Source of the DNA: Bog-756 sp963812885 | GTDB lineage: Bacteria > Actinomycetota > Acidimicrobiia > Acidimicrobiales > RAAP-2 | Assembly: GCA_963812885.1 (NCBI GenBank) | Contig: CAWEWZ010000007.1 | Span: 248,001-312,000, forward strand | Length of the DNA: 64,000 nt | Reading direction: 5' to 3' | Shown: piece after piece, positions 44,662-53,621 of the stretch | Layout of the letters: every line of letters begins with the position of its first letter | How positions within the stretch are numbered: position 1 is the stretch's first letter | The notes under the pieces: generated by a model | What the model was told of the DNA's origin: nothing | The model's input: only the letters and a program-made list of their open reading frames with translations | Database searches by the model: none | Position numbers and translations under genes: made by a program

Positions 44662-45519
44662 TCAGAGCGACCGCGGCCGGTTGACGAATCGTCCGGCCCG
44701 GGGCGAGAAGAACCACCCTCCACCGGCCCTGGTCCCGCCGTCGACCGGGATGTTGTGACCGGTGACGTAGCCGGCCAGGTCGGACGCCAGGAAGAGGGCC
44801 ACCCGGGCCTGGTCCTCGGGCCAGCCGACTCGGCCCACCGGCGCCCATGACGGCCACAGGTCGTCGTCGTCCCCTCCGCCCGAGAGGTAGTCCACCTGGG
44901 GCGACTGGGTGAGGTCGGGCCCGATCCCGTTGACCCGGACTCCCGACCGCCCCACGGCGACGGCGAGGGAGGTGGTGAAATGGGCGGCCGCCGCCTTCAT
45001 CGCCGCGTACACCGGGTCCCCGGGGAAGCCGCGCAGTCCTTCGACCGAGTGCACGTTGACGATCGAGCCCCGCCCGGCGGCCGTCATGGTGTCGAGGAAG
45101 GCGCGGGTGGTGGCCAGGATGTGCAACAGGTTGATGTCGTACATGGCCTTCCACGAATCGGGCGTCGAGTTCTCGAAGCGGACCGAGGGACGATAGTCCC
45201 CGACGTTGTTGACCAGGATGTCGACGCGGCCGTGCTCGGAGAGGACGGCGGAGGCCAGCCGGTCGACGTCGGCGGCGACAGTGACGTCGACGATGTGGGT
45301 TCGGGCCGTGCCGCCCGCATCGTCGATGGCCTGGCCCGTCCGTGCCGCACGGCTCTCGTCCACTTCGGCGATCTCGACCAGCGCGCCGTGCTCGGCGAAC
45401 AGTGTCGAGATGGCCCCGCCGATCCCGTCCCCGCCGCCGGTGACCACCGCCACCCGTCCGTCGAGGAGCCGGTTCCAGTCGCCGATGGGGGTGACGTCGG
45501 TGGGCCGTTGTGGGCTCAT
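44662..45519 (-). CDS. short-chain dehydrogenase/reductase (SDR)
   Basis: 285 aa from ATG 45519 (MSPQRPTDVTPIGDWNRLLD). NAD(P) motif VAVVTGGGDGIGGAISTLFA (TGxxxGIG), acidic DES after beta-2 suggesting NAD, VDILVNNVGDYRP (NNxG), catalytic SIVNVHSVEGLRGFPGDPVY with YAAMK (Tyr-x3-Lys), and VRVNGIGPDLTQSP. Classical SDR oxidising or reducing an alcohol/ketone. Intact. Divergent from the acyl-CoA dehydrogenase operon at 45673, across 153 bp with no other feature that I can support. Confidence 0.9.
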   Translation of the reverse strand: MSPQRPTDVTPIGDWNRLLDGRVAVVTGGGDGIGGAISTLFAEHGALVEIAEVDESRAARTGQAIDDAGGTARTHIVDVTVAADVDRLASAVLSEHGRVDILVNNVGDYRPSVRFENSTPDSWKAMYDINLLHILATTRAFLDTMTAAGRGSIVNVHSVEGLRGFPGDPVYAAMKAAAAHFTTSLAVAVGRSGVRVNGIGPDLTQSPQVDYLSGGGDDDDLWPSWAPVGRVGWPEDQARVALFLASDLAGYVTGHNIPVDGGTRAGGGWFFSPRAGRFVNRPRSL

Positions 45520-45672
45520 GGTGCAGCTGTCCTCGCTCCGCGCCTGGAGCACCGGAACCGAGCGGCCCGATGCCGTCGAATGGTACCGTCGGATGTCACC
45601 ATGCCACGCTCGGGGGAGGGGCAGTTCCGTCGCACCATCTGCCGGAGCATGCTGATCGGGAGGTGAAACACG

Positions 45673-47053
45673 ATGACCACGATGCCCACGACCGCTGCCG
45701 CCGATCCGCTGCTGGACGAGCTGGATGACTGGTTGTCCGACAACTGGGATCCGGAGAGCACGGTCGCCGAATGGTGGGAGCGACTGGGTCTCGCCGGCTG
45801 GTCGGCGCCGACGCTCCCCGCCGATTCCTACGGCCGGGGGGTGTCACGGGCCGACGGCCTCCGGGTGCAGCAGCGGATCGCCGCCGCCGGTGCCCTCGGC
45901 GCCCCGGCCGGGCTCGGACTCCTGCTGGCCGCGCCGACCATCGTGACCCATGGGACCCGCCAGCAGATCGACACCTACGTGCGGGACATCGTGACCGGCC
46001 GTCAGTCGTGGTGCCAGCTGTTCAGCGAGCCGGCCGCCGGTTCTGATCTGGCCGGGCTGCAGACCCGGGCCGTCCGTGACGGCGACGAGTGGATCGTCAA
46101 CGGCCAGAAGGTCTGGACCTCGGGCGGACACTATGCCGACCTGGGCATGCTCCTGGCCCGGACCGATCCCGACGTACCCAAGCATCAGGGCATCACCTAC
46201 TTCGCCCTTCCCATGCACCAACCCGGAGTCGAGGTCCGTCCCCTCCGCGAGATGACCGGACGCGCCCTGTTCAACGAGGTCTTCATGACCGACGCCCGGG
46301 TGGGAGACGATGCGGTGATCGGCGGCGAGAACCACGGGTGGGCGGTGGCCAACACCACGCTCATGAACGAACGTGCCGGACTCGGGTCCGGAGCCGGGTC
46401 GCCCATGGGCTCAGGCGCACTCCCGGGCACGGTTGCCGGCCACCTCCACCGCCGGGCCGGGGACTTCGTTGCCCGGGGAGGCGGCCGACGGGCCGGAGCC
46501 GGGCGCAACGGGTCGACCTCGGAGCCGGAGGATGACGCCGGGGGCGACAGCGAATCGGGCGCCCTGGGCTTGATGTCGGGCGGTGCCGACCTGATGATCA
46601 CGCTGGCCAAGGGCACGGCATCAGGATCCGATCCGCTCATCCGCCAGGACCTGGCCCGCCTCTACACCCTCGGCGAGCTCGGTCGGTTCAATGCGCTCCG
46701 TCTCAAGGCGGCCAAGCAGTCGGGTAAGGACATACCCGGCATGCCCAACATCGCCAAGCTGTCGATGAGCCAGATCATCAGGCTGTCCCGCGATCTCGGA
46801 CTGCGGATCGTCGGAGCCGGCGGCATGCTTCACGCCTACGACGAGGCCGGCCGGAAGGAGTTGGTGAAGGCCACCGGAAGCCCCCGCACCGTCGATGGTC
46901 ACCGAGCTGGCCCTCCTGTCACCGGCGCCCTCCATCTACGGGGGAACCGATCAGATCCAGCGCAACATCATCGGCGAGCGGGTGCTCGGGCTGCCGAAGG
47001 AAGCCGGAGCCGATCGCAACACACCCTTCTCCGAGCTCCCCAAGAACAGCTGA
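45673..47053 (+). CDS. acyl-CoA dehydrogenase family protein
   Basis: About 460 aa from ATG 45673 after GGGAGGTGAAACAC. Flavin-dependent alpha,beta-dehydrogenation of an acyl-CoA. Motifs: GWSAPTLPADSYGRGVSRAD, CQLFSEPAAGSDLAGLQTRA (FAD/substrate), WIVNGQKVWTSGGHYADLGM, then RALFNEVFMTDARVGDDAVI. Between the middle barrel and the helical C-terminal domain is an unusual Gly/Arg-rich hydrophilic insert (DFVARGGGRRAGAGRNGSTS). The end IYGGTDQIQRNIIGERVLGL contains the GGTxxIQ motif. One extra base near 46885 precedes that part. First gene of a four-gene operon (45673-50299). Confidence 0.85.
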
Positions 47054-47067
47054 GGAGAGGACCAGGC

Positions 47068-47988
47068 ATGTCCGGGATCTGCGAAGGAAGGGTCGTCGTG
47101 GTCACCGGTGCCGGCCGCGGCATCGGCCGGGGTCACGCCATCGAGTTCGCCCGGCAGGGGGCCAAGGTCGTCGTCAACGACCTCGGCGCCGAGGTCGACG
47201 GCAGCGGGTCCTCCGAGGGTCCGGCCGGCGAGGTGGTCGAGGAGATCCGCGGCTTCGGGGCCGAAGCGGTCGCCAACGGCGAGGACATCAGCGACTGGGA
47301 GGGCGCCAGGCGATTGATCGGCACGGCCATCGACACCTTCGGCGGTCTCGACGTCCTGGTCAACAACGCCGGAATCCTCCGGGACCGGATGCTGGTGAAC
47401 ATGACCGACACCGAGTGGGACGCCGTCATCCGGGTCCACCTGCGCGGCACCTTCGCTCCGATGCGCTGGGCCGCCGAGTACTGGCGCGAGCGGGTCAAGG
47501 CCGGCGAGTCGAACGACGCCCGCATCATCAACACCACCTCGCCGTCGGGCATCTACGGCAACGTGGGCCAGACCAATTACGGGGCGGCCAAGGCCGGCAT
47601 CGCGTCGATGACGGTGATCTCGTCGATGGAGCTCGGTCGGTACGGGGTCACCGTCAACGCCATCGCTCCCGCCGCGCTGACCCGGATGACCGAGAACCTG
47701 GGCTTCGGCGAGGGACGGGCGGAACGGAAACCCGACGAGTTCGACCCCAACGACCCCGACAACATCGCCCCCCTGGTCGTCTGGCTGGCCAGCCCCGAAG
47801 CGTCCGCCATCACCGGTCGGGTCTTCAACGTCCACGGTGGTCACATCAGCGTGGCCGAGGGGTGGGTGGCCGGACCGGGCGTGAACAAGGACGACCGGTG
47901 GGAGGTCTCCGAGCTGGGCGGGATCATCCCCGGCCTGGTGTCGAGGGCCGCTCCCAACGCCAACATGTCGGGCCGGCGGGACACGTGA
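47068..47988 (+). CDS. SDR family oxidoreductase (3-hydroxyacyl-CoA dehydrogenase-like)
   Basis: 306 aa from ATG 47068 after GAGGAGAGGACC. NAD-binding VVVVTGAGRGIGRGHAIEFA, VVNDLGAEVDGSG, then GGLDVLVNNAGILRDRMLVN and catalytic IINTTSPSGIYGNVGQTNYG with Tyr-x3-Lys (YGAAK). The NDLG after beta-2 and the NAGILRDRMLVNMTD segment are like the peroxisomal multifunctional enzyme/hydroxyacyl-CoA dehydrogenase SDRs, fitting a beta-oxidation step after the acyl-CoA dehydrogenase. The C-terminal WEVSELGGIIPGLVSRA extension is typical of this group. Its TGA overlaps the GTG of the next gene. Intact. Confidence 0.9.
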   Translation: MSGICEGRVVVVTGAGRGIGRGHAIEFARQGAKVVVNDLGAEVDGSGSSEGPAGEVVEEIRGFGAEAVANGEDISDWEGARRLIGTAIDTFGGLDVLVNNAGILRDRMLVNMTDTEWDAVIRVHLRGTFAPMRWAAEYWRERVKAGESNDARIINTTSPSGIYGNVGQTNYGAAKAGIASMTVISSMELGRYGVTVNAIAPAALTRMTENLGFGEGRAERKPDEFDPNDPDNIAPLVVWLASPEASAITGRVFNVHGGHISVAEGWVAGPGVNKDDRWEVSELGGIIPGLVSRAAPNANMSGRRDT

Positions 47989-49085
47989 CGGCCACCGGGC
48001 ACGGGGCCTCCGTCTCAGCCGACGAGATGGCGGCCAGCTTCAAGCTGGTCCACGATCATGCGGACCGGATCTATCTGTGGGACTACGAGCGGAGCCGGAC
48101 CCAGCTGGTCACGTTGTACGAGAAGGCCATGGGCTCCCAGTGGAACAGCGTCACCGACCTCGATTGGGACATCGACGTCGATCCCGAAGGATTGGTCGAC
48201 CTCAACGGAGCGGGCATGGAACTTTGGCGGGCGGCGGCCCGCGAGCCGGGCTCGCCCATCGCCGCATGGGGCGACCGGCAGTTCGTGGATCTCGGGATCG
48301 AGATGTTCAAAGCGTCCATCAGCCAGTTCATGCACGGGGAGCAGGGGGCCATGCTCACCGCGGCCAAGATCGTCGAGACCGTGCCGTGGATCGATGCGAA
48401 GTACTACGCGGCGACTCAGACGATGGATGAAGCCCGCCACACCGAGGTCTTTGCCAAGTACCTCGACCGCAAGGTCGGCGAGGCCTACCCGATGAGCCCG
48501 TTCCTCGAAGAGCAGATCACCGCGCTGCTCGAGGACAGTCGCTGGGACATCGCCTACCTGGGCATGCAGATCGTCATCGAGAGTCTGGCCCTGGCCGCCT
48601 TCGGCGACATGCTGCGGCGGACCGAGGAACCGCTCCTGGCCAAGTTGCTCCGCTACGTGATGTCCGACGAGGCCCGCCACGTCGCCTTCGGCGTGCTCAC
48701 CCTCAAGGAGTTCTATGCCGGCCTCAGCGATGCCGAGCTCAAGGACCGCCAGGAGTTCCTCCTCGACAACACGCTCAGGAACCGGGCCCGGTCGACCACT
48801 CCCGAGGTGTGGGAGCGACTCGGCGTCGACCTCCACGCGCTGCTTCCTCACCTGTCGGCGGCGGCGGGGAAGATGAAGTCGAGCCCCTTCGCCGGGTTCC
48901 AGCGGGGGTTCTTTGCCAAGCTGGTGCCCAACGTGGGCAAGCTCGGACTGTTGGATGCCAACCGTGGCTATCTCCGGGAGCGGTGGGGTGAAGCCGGCCT
49001 CCTCCAATTCGAGCACGCCGGTGACACCGCCTCCGACTACGACTCCTACGACGAGGTGGCCCGGGATCGGAGGGCCGGAGGATGA
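47985..49085 (+). CDS. ferritin-like di-iron protein (putative oxygenase/oxidase)
   Basis: 366 aa from GTG 47985. All-helical. Two carboxylate-histidine motifs typical of ferritin-like di-iron centres are visible: TQTMDEARHTEVFAKYLDRK near residue 148 and RYVMSDEARHVAFGVLTLKE near 228, with further Glu in helices FMHGEQGAMLTAAKIVET and LGMQIVIESLALAAF. That gives the E / ExxH (here DEARH) set of ligands expected for R2-like or AurF-like proteins. Substrate unknown; its place between SDR and serine hydrolase genes, all overlapping, suggests O2-dependent modification of an acyl chain or aromatic acid. Ends in ATGA overlap with the next gene. Intact. Confidence 0.82.
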   Translation: MTATGHGASVSADEMAASFKLVHDHADRIYLWDYERSRTQLVTLYEKAMGSQWNSVTDLDWDIDVDPEGLVDLNGAGMELWRAAAREPGSPIAAWGDRQFVDLGIEMFKASISQFMHGEQGAMLTAAKIVETVPWIDAKYYAATQTMDEARHTEVFAKYLDRKVGEAYPMSPFLEEQITALLEDSRWDIAYLGMQIVIESLALAAFGDMLRRTEEPLLAKLLRYVMSDEARHVAFGVLTLKEFYAGLSDAELKDRQEFLLDNTLRNRARSTTPEVWERLGVDLHALLPHLSAAAGKMKSSPFAGFQRGFFAKLVPNVGKLGLLDANRGYLRERWGEAGLLQFEHAGDTASDYDSYDEVARDRRAGG

Positions 49086-50299
49086 AAGTCGACCCCGATG
49101 GCGCCGGTTTCGACGGGCAACGCCTCGAACGCCTGACTGAGCACTTCGAGAGCCGGTACGTGGCCACCGGGAAGATCCCCGGCTGCCAGATCGCGGTGAC
49201 CCGCGGAGACCGGCTCGCCTACTTCCGGTCGATCGGGCTCATGGACCGCGAGCGCTCCAAGCCGGTCGAGGAGGAGACGATCTGGCGCATCTACTCGATG
49301 ACCAAGCCGATCACCTCGATCGCCCTGATGCAGCTCTACGAGCGGGGCCTGTTCCAGCTGACCGACCCGGTGCACCGCTACATCGAAGCCTGGCGGGGGC
49401 TGTCGGTCGGCGAGCTGGAGGAGGACGGCTCCCTCACGCTGGTCGAGCAGGACCAGCCGATGACGGTTCGCGATGCCCTCACCCACATGACCGGGCTGGC
49501 CGGAAGCCTGGTGCCCGGTCACCCCACCGACGACCGCTTCGCCGCCGAGGTGCATGCCAAGCGGCACGGGTTGACGCTCGAGGGCGTGTGCTCGCTTCTG
49601 GCCGACTATCCACTCAAATTCCAACCGGGCACCCATTGGAACTACGGACTGTCCACCGACGTCTGTGCCCGGCTGGTGGAGATCCTCTCCGGGGAGCCCT
49701 TCGACGAGTACCTCCGGGCCAATGTGTTCGAACCGATGGGCATGGTCGATACCGGGTTCTCGGTCCCGGCCGGTTCGCTCGACCGGTTCGCCGCCTGTTA
49801 CCGGTACCGTGCCGGCCAGGCCCCGGACCTCATGGACGATCCTGAGCAGAGCACCTACCGCCGGCAGCGTTCGTACCTGTCCGGTGCCGGCGGGCTCGTC
49901 TCGACGACGGGGGACTACCTACGGTTCTGCCAGATGCTGGTCGGCCGGGGGGAGCTCGACGGTCGCCGGATCATCGGGCGCAAGACACTCGAGCTCATGA
50001 CCTGCAACCACCTTCCCGGCGGCCACGACCTGGGCCGGCTCGCCGTCGGCGGTTTCGGCGAGGCCGGTTTCAACGGTGCCGGTTTCGGGCTCGGATTCGC
50101 GGTCGGGCAGGGACCGGTGGCCACGGCGGTCGCCGGATCGGTGGGGGAGTACTACTGGGGTGGCGCGGCCAGCACCGCATTCTGGATCGACCCGGTGGAG
50201 AATCTGGCGGCGGTGTTCATGACCCAGCTGCTCCCGTCGTTCTCGTATCCGTTCCGGGCTCAGCTGCGGGCCCTGGTCTACCAGGCGCTGGCCGACTGA
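49082..50299 (+). CDS. serine hydrolase of the beta-lactamase / EstB family
   Basis: 405 aa from ATG 49082. Class C beta-lactamase fold esterase: nucleophile in IYSMTKPITSIALMQLYERG (SxxK, about residue 75), the tyrosine motif in GTHWNYGLSTDVCARLVEIL (about 190), and the late GEYYWGGAASTAFWIDPVEN, which replaces KTG with a W/YWGG motif common in EstB-type esterases. Such enzymes hydrolyse short esters, sometimes transesterify, and are rarely true beta-lactamases. No signal peptide, so cytosolic. Last gene of the operon beginning at 45673; overlaps the di-iron gene by 4 bp. Intact. Confidence 0.88.
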   Translation: MKVDPDGAGFDGQRLERLTEHFESRYVATGKIPGCQIAVTRGDRLAYFRSIGLMDRERSKPVEEETIWRIYSMTKPITSIALMQLYERGLFQLTDPVHRYIEAWRGLSVGELEEDGSLTLVEQDQPMTVRDALTHMTGLAGSLVPGHPTDDRFAAEVHAKRHGLTLEGVCSLLADYPLKFQPGTHWNYGLSTDVCARLVEILSGEPFDEYLRANVFEPMGMVDTGFSVPAGSLDRFAACYRYRAGQAPDLMDDPEQSTYRRQRSYLSGAGGLVSTTGDYLRFCQMLVGRGELDGRRIIGRKTLELMTCNHLPGGHDLGRLAVGGFGEAGFNGAGFGLGFAVGQGPVATAVAGSVGEYYWGGAASTAFWIDPVENLAAVFMTQLLPSFSYPFRAQLRALVYQALAD

Positions 50300-50323
50300 C
50301 CTGAGACTGTGTGATCCTCACAG

Positions 50324-50914
50324 TCAGCGGAGGGCGCCGACGAAGCGCATGAACAGCGACCTGACCCGATCGCGTTCCCGCCCGGGCTCCGGCGACGCGG
50401 CCACGGCCAGACCGGCCTCGCTGGCCGCGGCCAGCAGCATCCGAGCCGTGAGGTCGCTCGGGGGGACGGAGATGAGCCCGTACCGGGCGAGGGCGTCGAG
50501 CGTTGCCTTCACCAGACCGAGGAAGTACTGCTCCTCGATCTCCTTCCAACGGGCCCAACCCAGCGCCGCGGGTGCCTCCTGGAGGGCGATGCGCCGGAAG
50601 TCGGCCTCACAGCATTCGTCGAGGTAGGCGTCGACGCCGTCGGCCATGATCTCCCAGGGATCGTCGATTCCGGCCACGGCGGCGGCCACCCGGGCCACCA
50701 GCCGCTCCTCCATGACCACGAAGACCGCCTCGAACAGTTCGGCCTTGTCCTTGAAGTGGTGGTACACGGCGCCCTTGGTGACGCGCGCCGCGTCCGCCAC
50801 CGAGTCGATGGTCGTCCCGGCGAATCCGTCGGCTGCGAATTGCGACGTGGCCGCCTGCACGATCGCCTCGCGGGTCATGCCCGCGTACTCCTCCCGGCGG
50901 CTCTTGACATCCAT
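50324..50914 (-). CDS. TetR family transcriptional regulator
   Basis: 196 aa from ATG 50914 (MDVKSRREEYAGMTREAIVQ). HTH: ATSQFAADGFAGTTIDSVAD, AARVTKGAVYHHFKDKAELF. The C-terminal domain is helical with a CC pair (YLDECCEADFRRIALQEAPA). Convergent with the operon ending at 50299 and divergent from the alpha/beta hydrolase gene. The palindrome ATACT-ATG-AGTAT between the two starts is a likely operator. An alternative GTG start seven codons upstream (50935) would run into that site. Intact. Confidence 0.88.
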   Translation of the reverse strand: MDVKSRREEYAGMTREAIVQAATSQFAADGFAGTTIDSVADAARVTKGAVYHHFKDKAELFEAVFVVMEERLVARVAAAVAGIDDPWEIMADGVDAYLDECCEADFRRIALQEAPAALGWARWKEIEEQYFLGLVKATLDALARYGLISVPPSDLTARMLLAAASEAGLAVAASPEPGRERDRVRSLFMRFVGALR

Positions 50915-50935
50915 CACCGTCCATCTTACAGTCAC

Positions 50936-50966
50936 ATACTATGAGTATCTCACACACGATGAGTAT
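50936..50966. promoter_or_regulatory. candidate TetR operator (ATACT-ATG-AGTAT plus extra half-site)
   Basis: Inverted repeat ATACT-N3-AGTAT at 50936-50948 and a further ATGAGTAT at 50959-50966, exactly 18 bp after the first ATGAGTAT. It is AT-rich, located between divergent TetR and hydrolase genes, and overlaps both possible start codons of the hydrolase. Confidence 0.5.
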
Positions 50967-51910
50967 GGAGCAGAAAAAATTAGACGAGCGGAGCGCGGCT
51001 GATCCGATCGTGACCGGGAAGGTCCGGAACGAGCGCCTCGAACGCCTGAGCGTGGACACCGGGTTCGGCGAAATCGCCTATCTCGAGGCCGGCCAGGGCC
51101 CACCGGCCGTGTTCGTCCACGGGGTGTTCCTCAACGCCGACCTCTGGCGCCACCAGCTCGAAGGGCTGGCCGACGTGCGCCGGTGCCTGGCTCTCGACCT
51201 GCTGGCTCATGGCGCCAGTGCATCCGGCGGTGCCGGGTTGACCATCGGCGACCAGGCCGACATGGTCGTGGACTTCCTCGACGCCCTCGGGACTCGGCTG
51301 CGGTCGATCTGGTGGGCAACGACAGCGGAGGCGCCATCGCCCAGCTCGTCGCCGTCCGAGTTCCCGACCGGGTCCGAACACTGACCCTGACCAACTGTGA
51401 CGCCCATGACAACTGGCCGCCGGTTGCACTTCGCTCCCATCGTCGACTTGGCCCGGGAGGGAGGACTGGCCGATGCCCTCCGGCTGCTCGCCGTCGACCC
51501 GGGAGCCGCCCGCGCCTCGATGGCGACGGGCTTCGAGCACCCCGACGAGCTTCCCGACGAGCTGGTCACCGGTTTCCTCGGCTGCTACGCCCGGTCCGAG
51601 GCTCATGCGGAAGCGGTGCAGGCGTATGTCGCCGGAATGGACAACGGCGTGACCGTGGCCATCCGCGACGATCTGGCCCGGTTCCGGTCACCGACGCTCA
51701 TCGTGTGGGGAACAGGCGACGACTTCTTCGACGTGTCCTGGTCGCGCTGGCTGGCCGACACCATCCCGGGCACGGTCCGACGGGTGGAGCTCGAGGGGGC
51801 CAAGCTGTTCTTCCCGATGGAACGACCGTCCGAGTTCAACCGCGAGCTCCGGAGGCTGTGGTCAGGTTCCGGCGTCGGGCCCGGTGTCGGCTCCCGCCCG
51901 GCCGGCCTAG
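50959..51910 (+). CDS. alpha/beta hydrolase fold protein (frameshifted)
   Basis: About 310 aa. ATG 50959 (MSMEQKKLDERSAADP) or ATG 50941, six codons earlier. Oxyanion motif VFVHGVFLNADLWRHQLEGL, then LALDLLAHGASASGGAGLTI, nucleophile elbow DLVGNDSGGAIAQLVAVRVP where the central residue is Asp rather than Ser (GNDSGG), as in haloalkane-dehalogenase-like hydrolases, and the acid in SPTLIVWGTGDDFFDVSWSR. Insertions near 51293 and 51297, near 51427 and probably near 51895 break the frame; the stop (TAG 51908-51910) overlaps that of the convergent DJ-1 gene. An Asp nucleophile fits a dehalogenase or epoxide-hydrolase-like enzyme. Confidence 0.72.
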
Positions 51911-52558
51911 TTGCGGAGCGTGGCGTACTCGCCGGCCCGCACGATGGTGGCCTCACTGGACGTGGCCAGCGACCCCGAGTCGAACGGGAGGCTGCGGGTC
52001 GTACTCGATCATCAGCTGGGCCGCCTCGGCGGCCGTCCGGTCGACCAGCAGCTCCACCAGGCGCAGGGCCATGTCGATTCCGCTCGAAACCCCGGCCGAG
52101 GTGATGATCCGCCGGTCGAGGTGCTCGACCACCCGCTGCGGGGTGGCGATGGCCCCGTGGGCCTCGAGCTCCGGGAAACAGGCCCAGTGGGTCGTGGCCG
52201 ACAGCCCGCGGAGGAGCCCGGCCGCGCCCAGTACCAGGGAACCGGTGCACACCGACGTGGTGTACCGGGTCGTCGGATGCGCGTGGCGGACCCACTCGAG
52301 TACCTGCTCGTCGTGTTCGAGCGGCCGTGTCCCGAATCCCCCGGGGAAGACGATCACGTCGGGCCGGGGGAAGTCGGCGAAGGTGCCGTCCGCGGTGATG
52401 CCCAGCATCCCGTTGTCACTTCGGACCTCGCCCCGCCGGTGGCCGATGAAGGTGAGGTCGATGGGTGGGATCCGCTGCAGGACCTCGTAGGGTCCGACGG
52501 CGTCGAGGGCGGTGAATCCGGGGAAGAGGGGGATGACGACCTGCAGGTCGGCGGTCAT
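51907..52558 (-). CDS. DJ-1/PfpI family protein, isonitrile hydratase-like
   Basis: About 216 aa from ATG 52558 (MTADLQVVIPLFPGFTALDA). Glutamine-amidotransferase-like fold with a cysteine nucleophile in RYTTSVCTGSLVLGAAGLLR (about residue 103). PDVIVFPGGFGTRP and IITSAGVSSGIDMALRLVEL are typical. The VCTGSLxLGAAGLL sequence is like Pseudomonas isocyanide hydratase (InhA), so N-formamide formation from isonitriles is possible. One extra base near 51985 hides the true end (FDSGSLATSSEATIVRAGEY). Its ATG overlaps the stop of the GlxA-type regulator gene. Confidence 0.8.
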
Positions 52559-53547
52559 GCGTTCACCTTTCGTTCGGCGACGACGCGGAAGCGGCGTCGG
52601 TAGGCATCGGGGGCGACATCGAGCCGCCGTTTGAACACCCGCCTCATGGTCTCGGCCGTACCGAAACCGCAGCGCGCGGCGATGAGGTCCAGGGTGTCGC
52701 CGGTGGTCTCGAGCTCGCGGCGGGCGACCTCGGTCCGTACCCCTTCGACGAACCGGCCCGGGGTCTCACCGACCTCGCTGGTGAAGACCCTGGTGAAGTG
52801 GCGCACACTCATGGAGGCCGCCTCGGCCAGGGCGGGGACCCGATGGTCGTCACCGGGAGCCGCTTCGACCAGGGTCTGGACCGCGCGCACGGTCGAGCGC
52901 TCGGCCCTGGGCACCCACACCGGCGAGGCGAACTGGGACTGTCCGCCCGGGCGGTGCAGGAACATCACCAACCAGCGGGCGACCGTCTGGGCCACCTCGA
53001 CACCGAGGTCCCGATCCACCAGGGCCAGGGCCAGGTCGATCCCGGCGGTGACGCCGGCACTGGTCCAGTACTTCCCGTCCTGGATGTAGATGGGGTCGGG
53101 ATCGACCCGGAGCGAGGGGAACTCGGCGGCCAGCCGATCAGCCTGGGCCCAGTGGGTGGTGACCCGTCGACCGCCCAGCAACCCGGCCTCGGCGGCCAGG
53201 AAGGCGCCGGTGCAGACGGTGGCCACCCGGCGGCACCGGGGGGCGGTGGTCCTGACCCACGACAGGAGATCGGGATCACGCCGCCCGCCCTCGGCCCGCC
53301 CACCGCCGGGAAGGACCAGCGTGTCGATGCGCTCGTCCTCTCCGGGCAACGGCTCCGTCTCCAGCCTCAGACCGCTCTCGGCCCGGATGGACCGTCCGTC
53401 GCTGGAGGCCAGGGTGACCCGGTAGCCGCCCGGTCGGCCCGACCACTGCGCCGCCCGCCCTGCTCCGGCGAAGACCTCGTAGGGCCCGACGACATCGAGC
53501 GACTGCACGCCCGGGTACCCGACGATGACCACATGGCGCTCCGGCAT
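52555..53547 (-). CDS. GlxA family transcriptional regulator (DJ-1-like domain plus AraC HTH)
   Basis: 330 aa from ATG 53547 (MPERHVVIVGYPGVQSLDVV). N-terminal DJ-1/PfpI-like sensor domain with RRVATVCTGAFLAAEAGLLG and YWTSAGVTAGIDLALALVDR; C-terminal AraC/XylS helix-turn-helix: VPALAEAASMSVRHFTRVFT and LDLIAARCGFGTAETMRRVF. Regulators of this type control catabolic genes; overlap (ATGA) with the isonitrile-hydratase-like enzyme implies it activates that gene and may sense the same ligand through its homologous domain. Intact. Confidence 0.9.
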   Translation of the reverse strand: MPERHVVIVGYPGVQSLDVVGPYEVFAGAGRAAQWSGRPGGYRVTLASSDGRSIRAESGLRLETEPLPGEDERIDTLVLPGGGRAEGGRRDPDLLSWVRTTAPRCRRVATVCTGAFLAAEAGLLGGRRVTTHWAQADRLAAEFPSLRVDPDPIYIQDGKYWTSAGVTAGIDLALALVDRDLGVEVAQTVARWLVMFLHRPGGQSQFASPVWVPRAERSTVRAVQTLVEAAPGDDHRVPALAEAASMSVRHFTRVFTSEVGETPGRFVEGVRTEVARRELETTGDTLDLIAARCGFGTAETMRRVFKRRLDVAPDAYRRRFRVVAERKVNA

Positions 53548-53621
53548 GGAACCAGCGTGCATGACGGCGTGGATGGCGTCAATGACGCAATACCCACGAA
53601 TTCGGCCATAGCCGCAATCGG

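Noticed and set aside
45673..47988. Acyl-CoA dehydrogenase and SDR as a single fused protein
   Set aside because: The acyl-CoA dehydrogenase C-terminus (IYGGTDQIQRN) is in a different frame with its own stop at 47051-47053, and the SDR has its own RBS and ATG.
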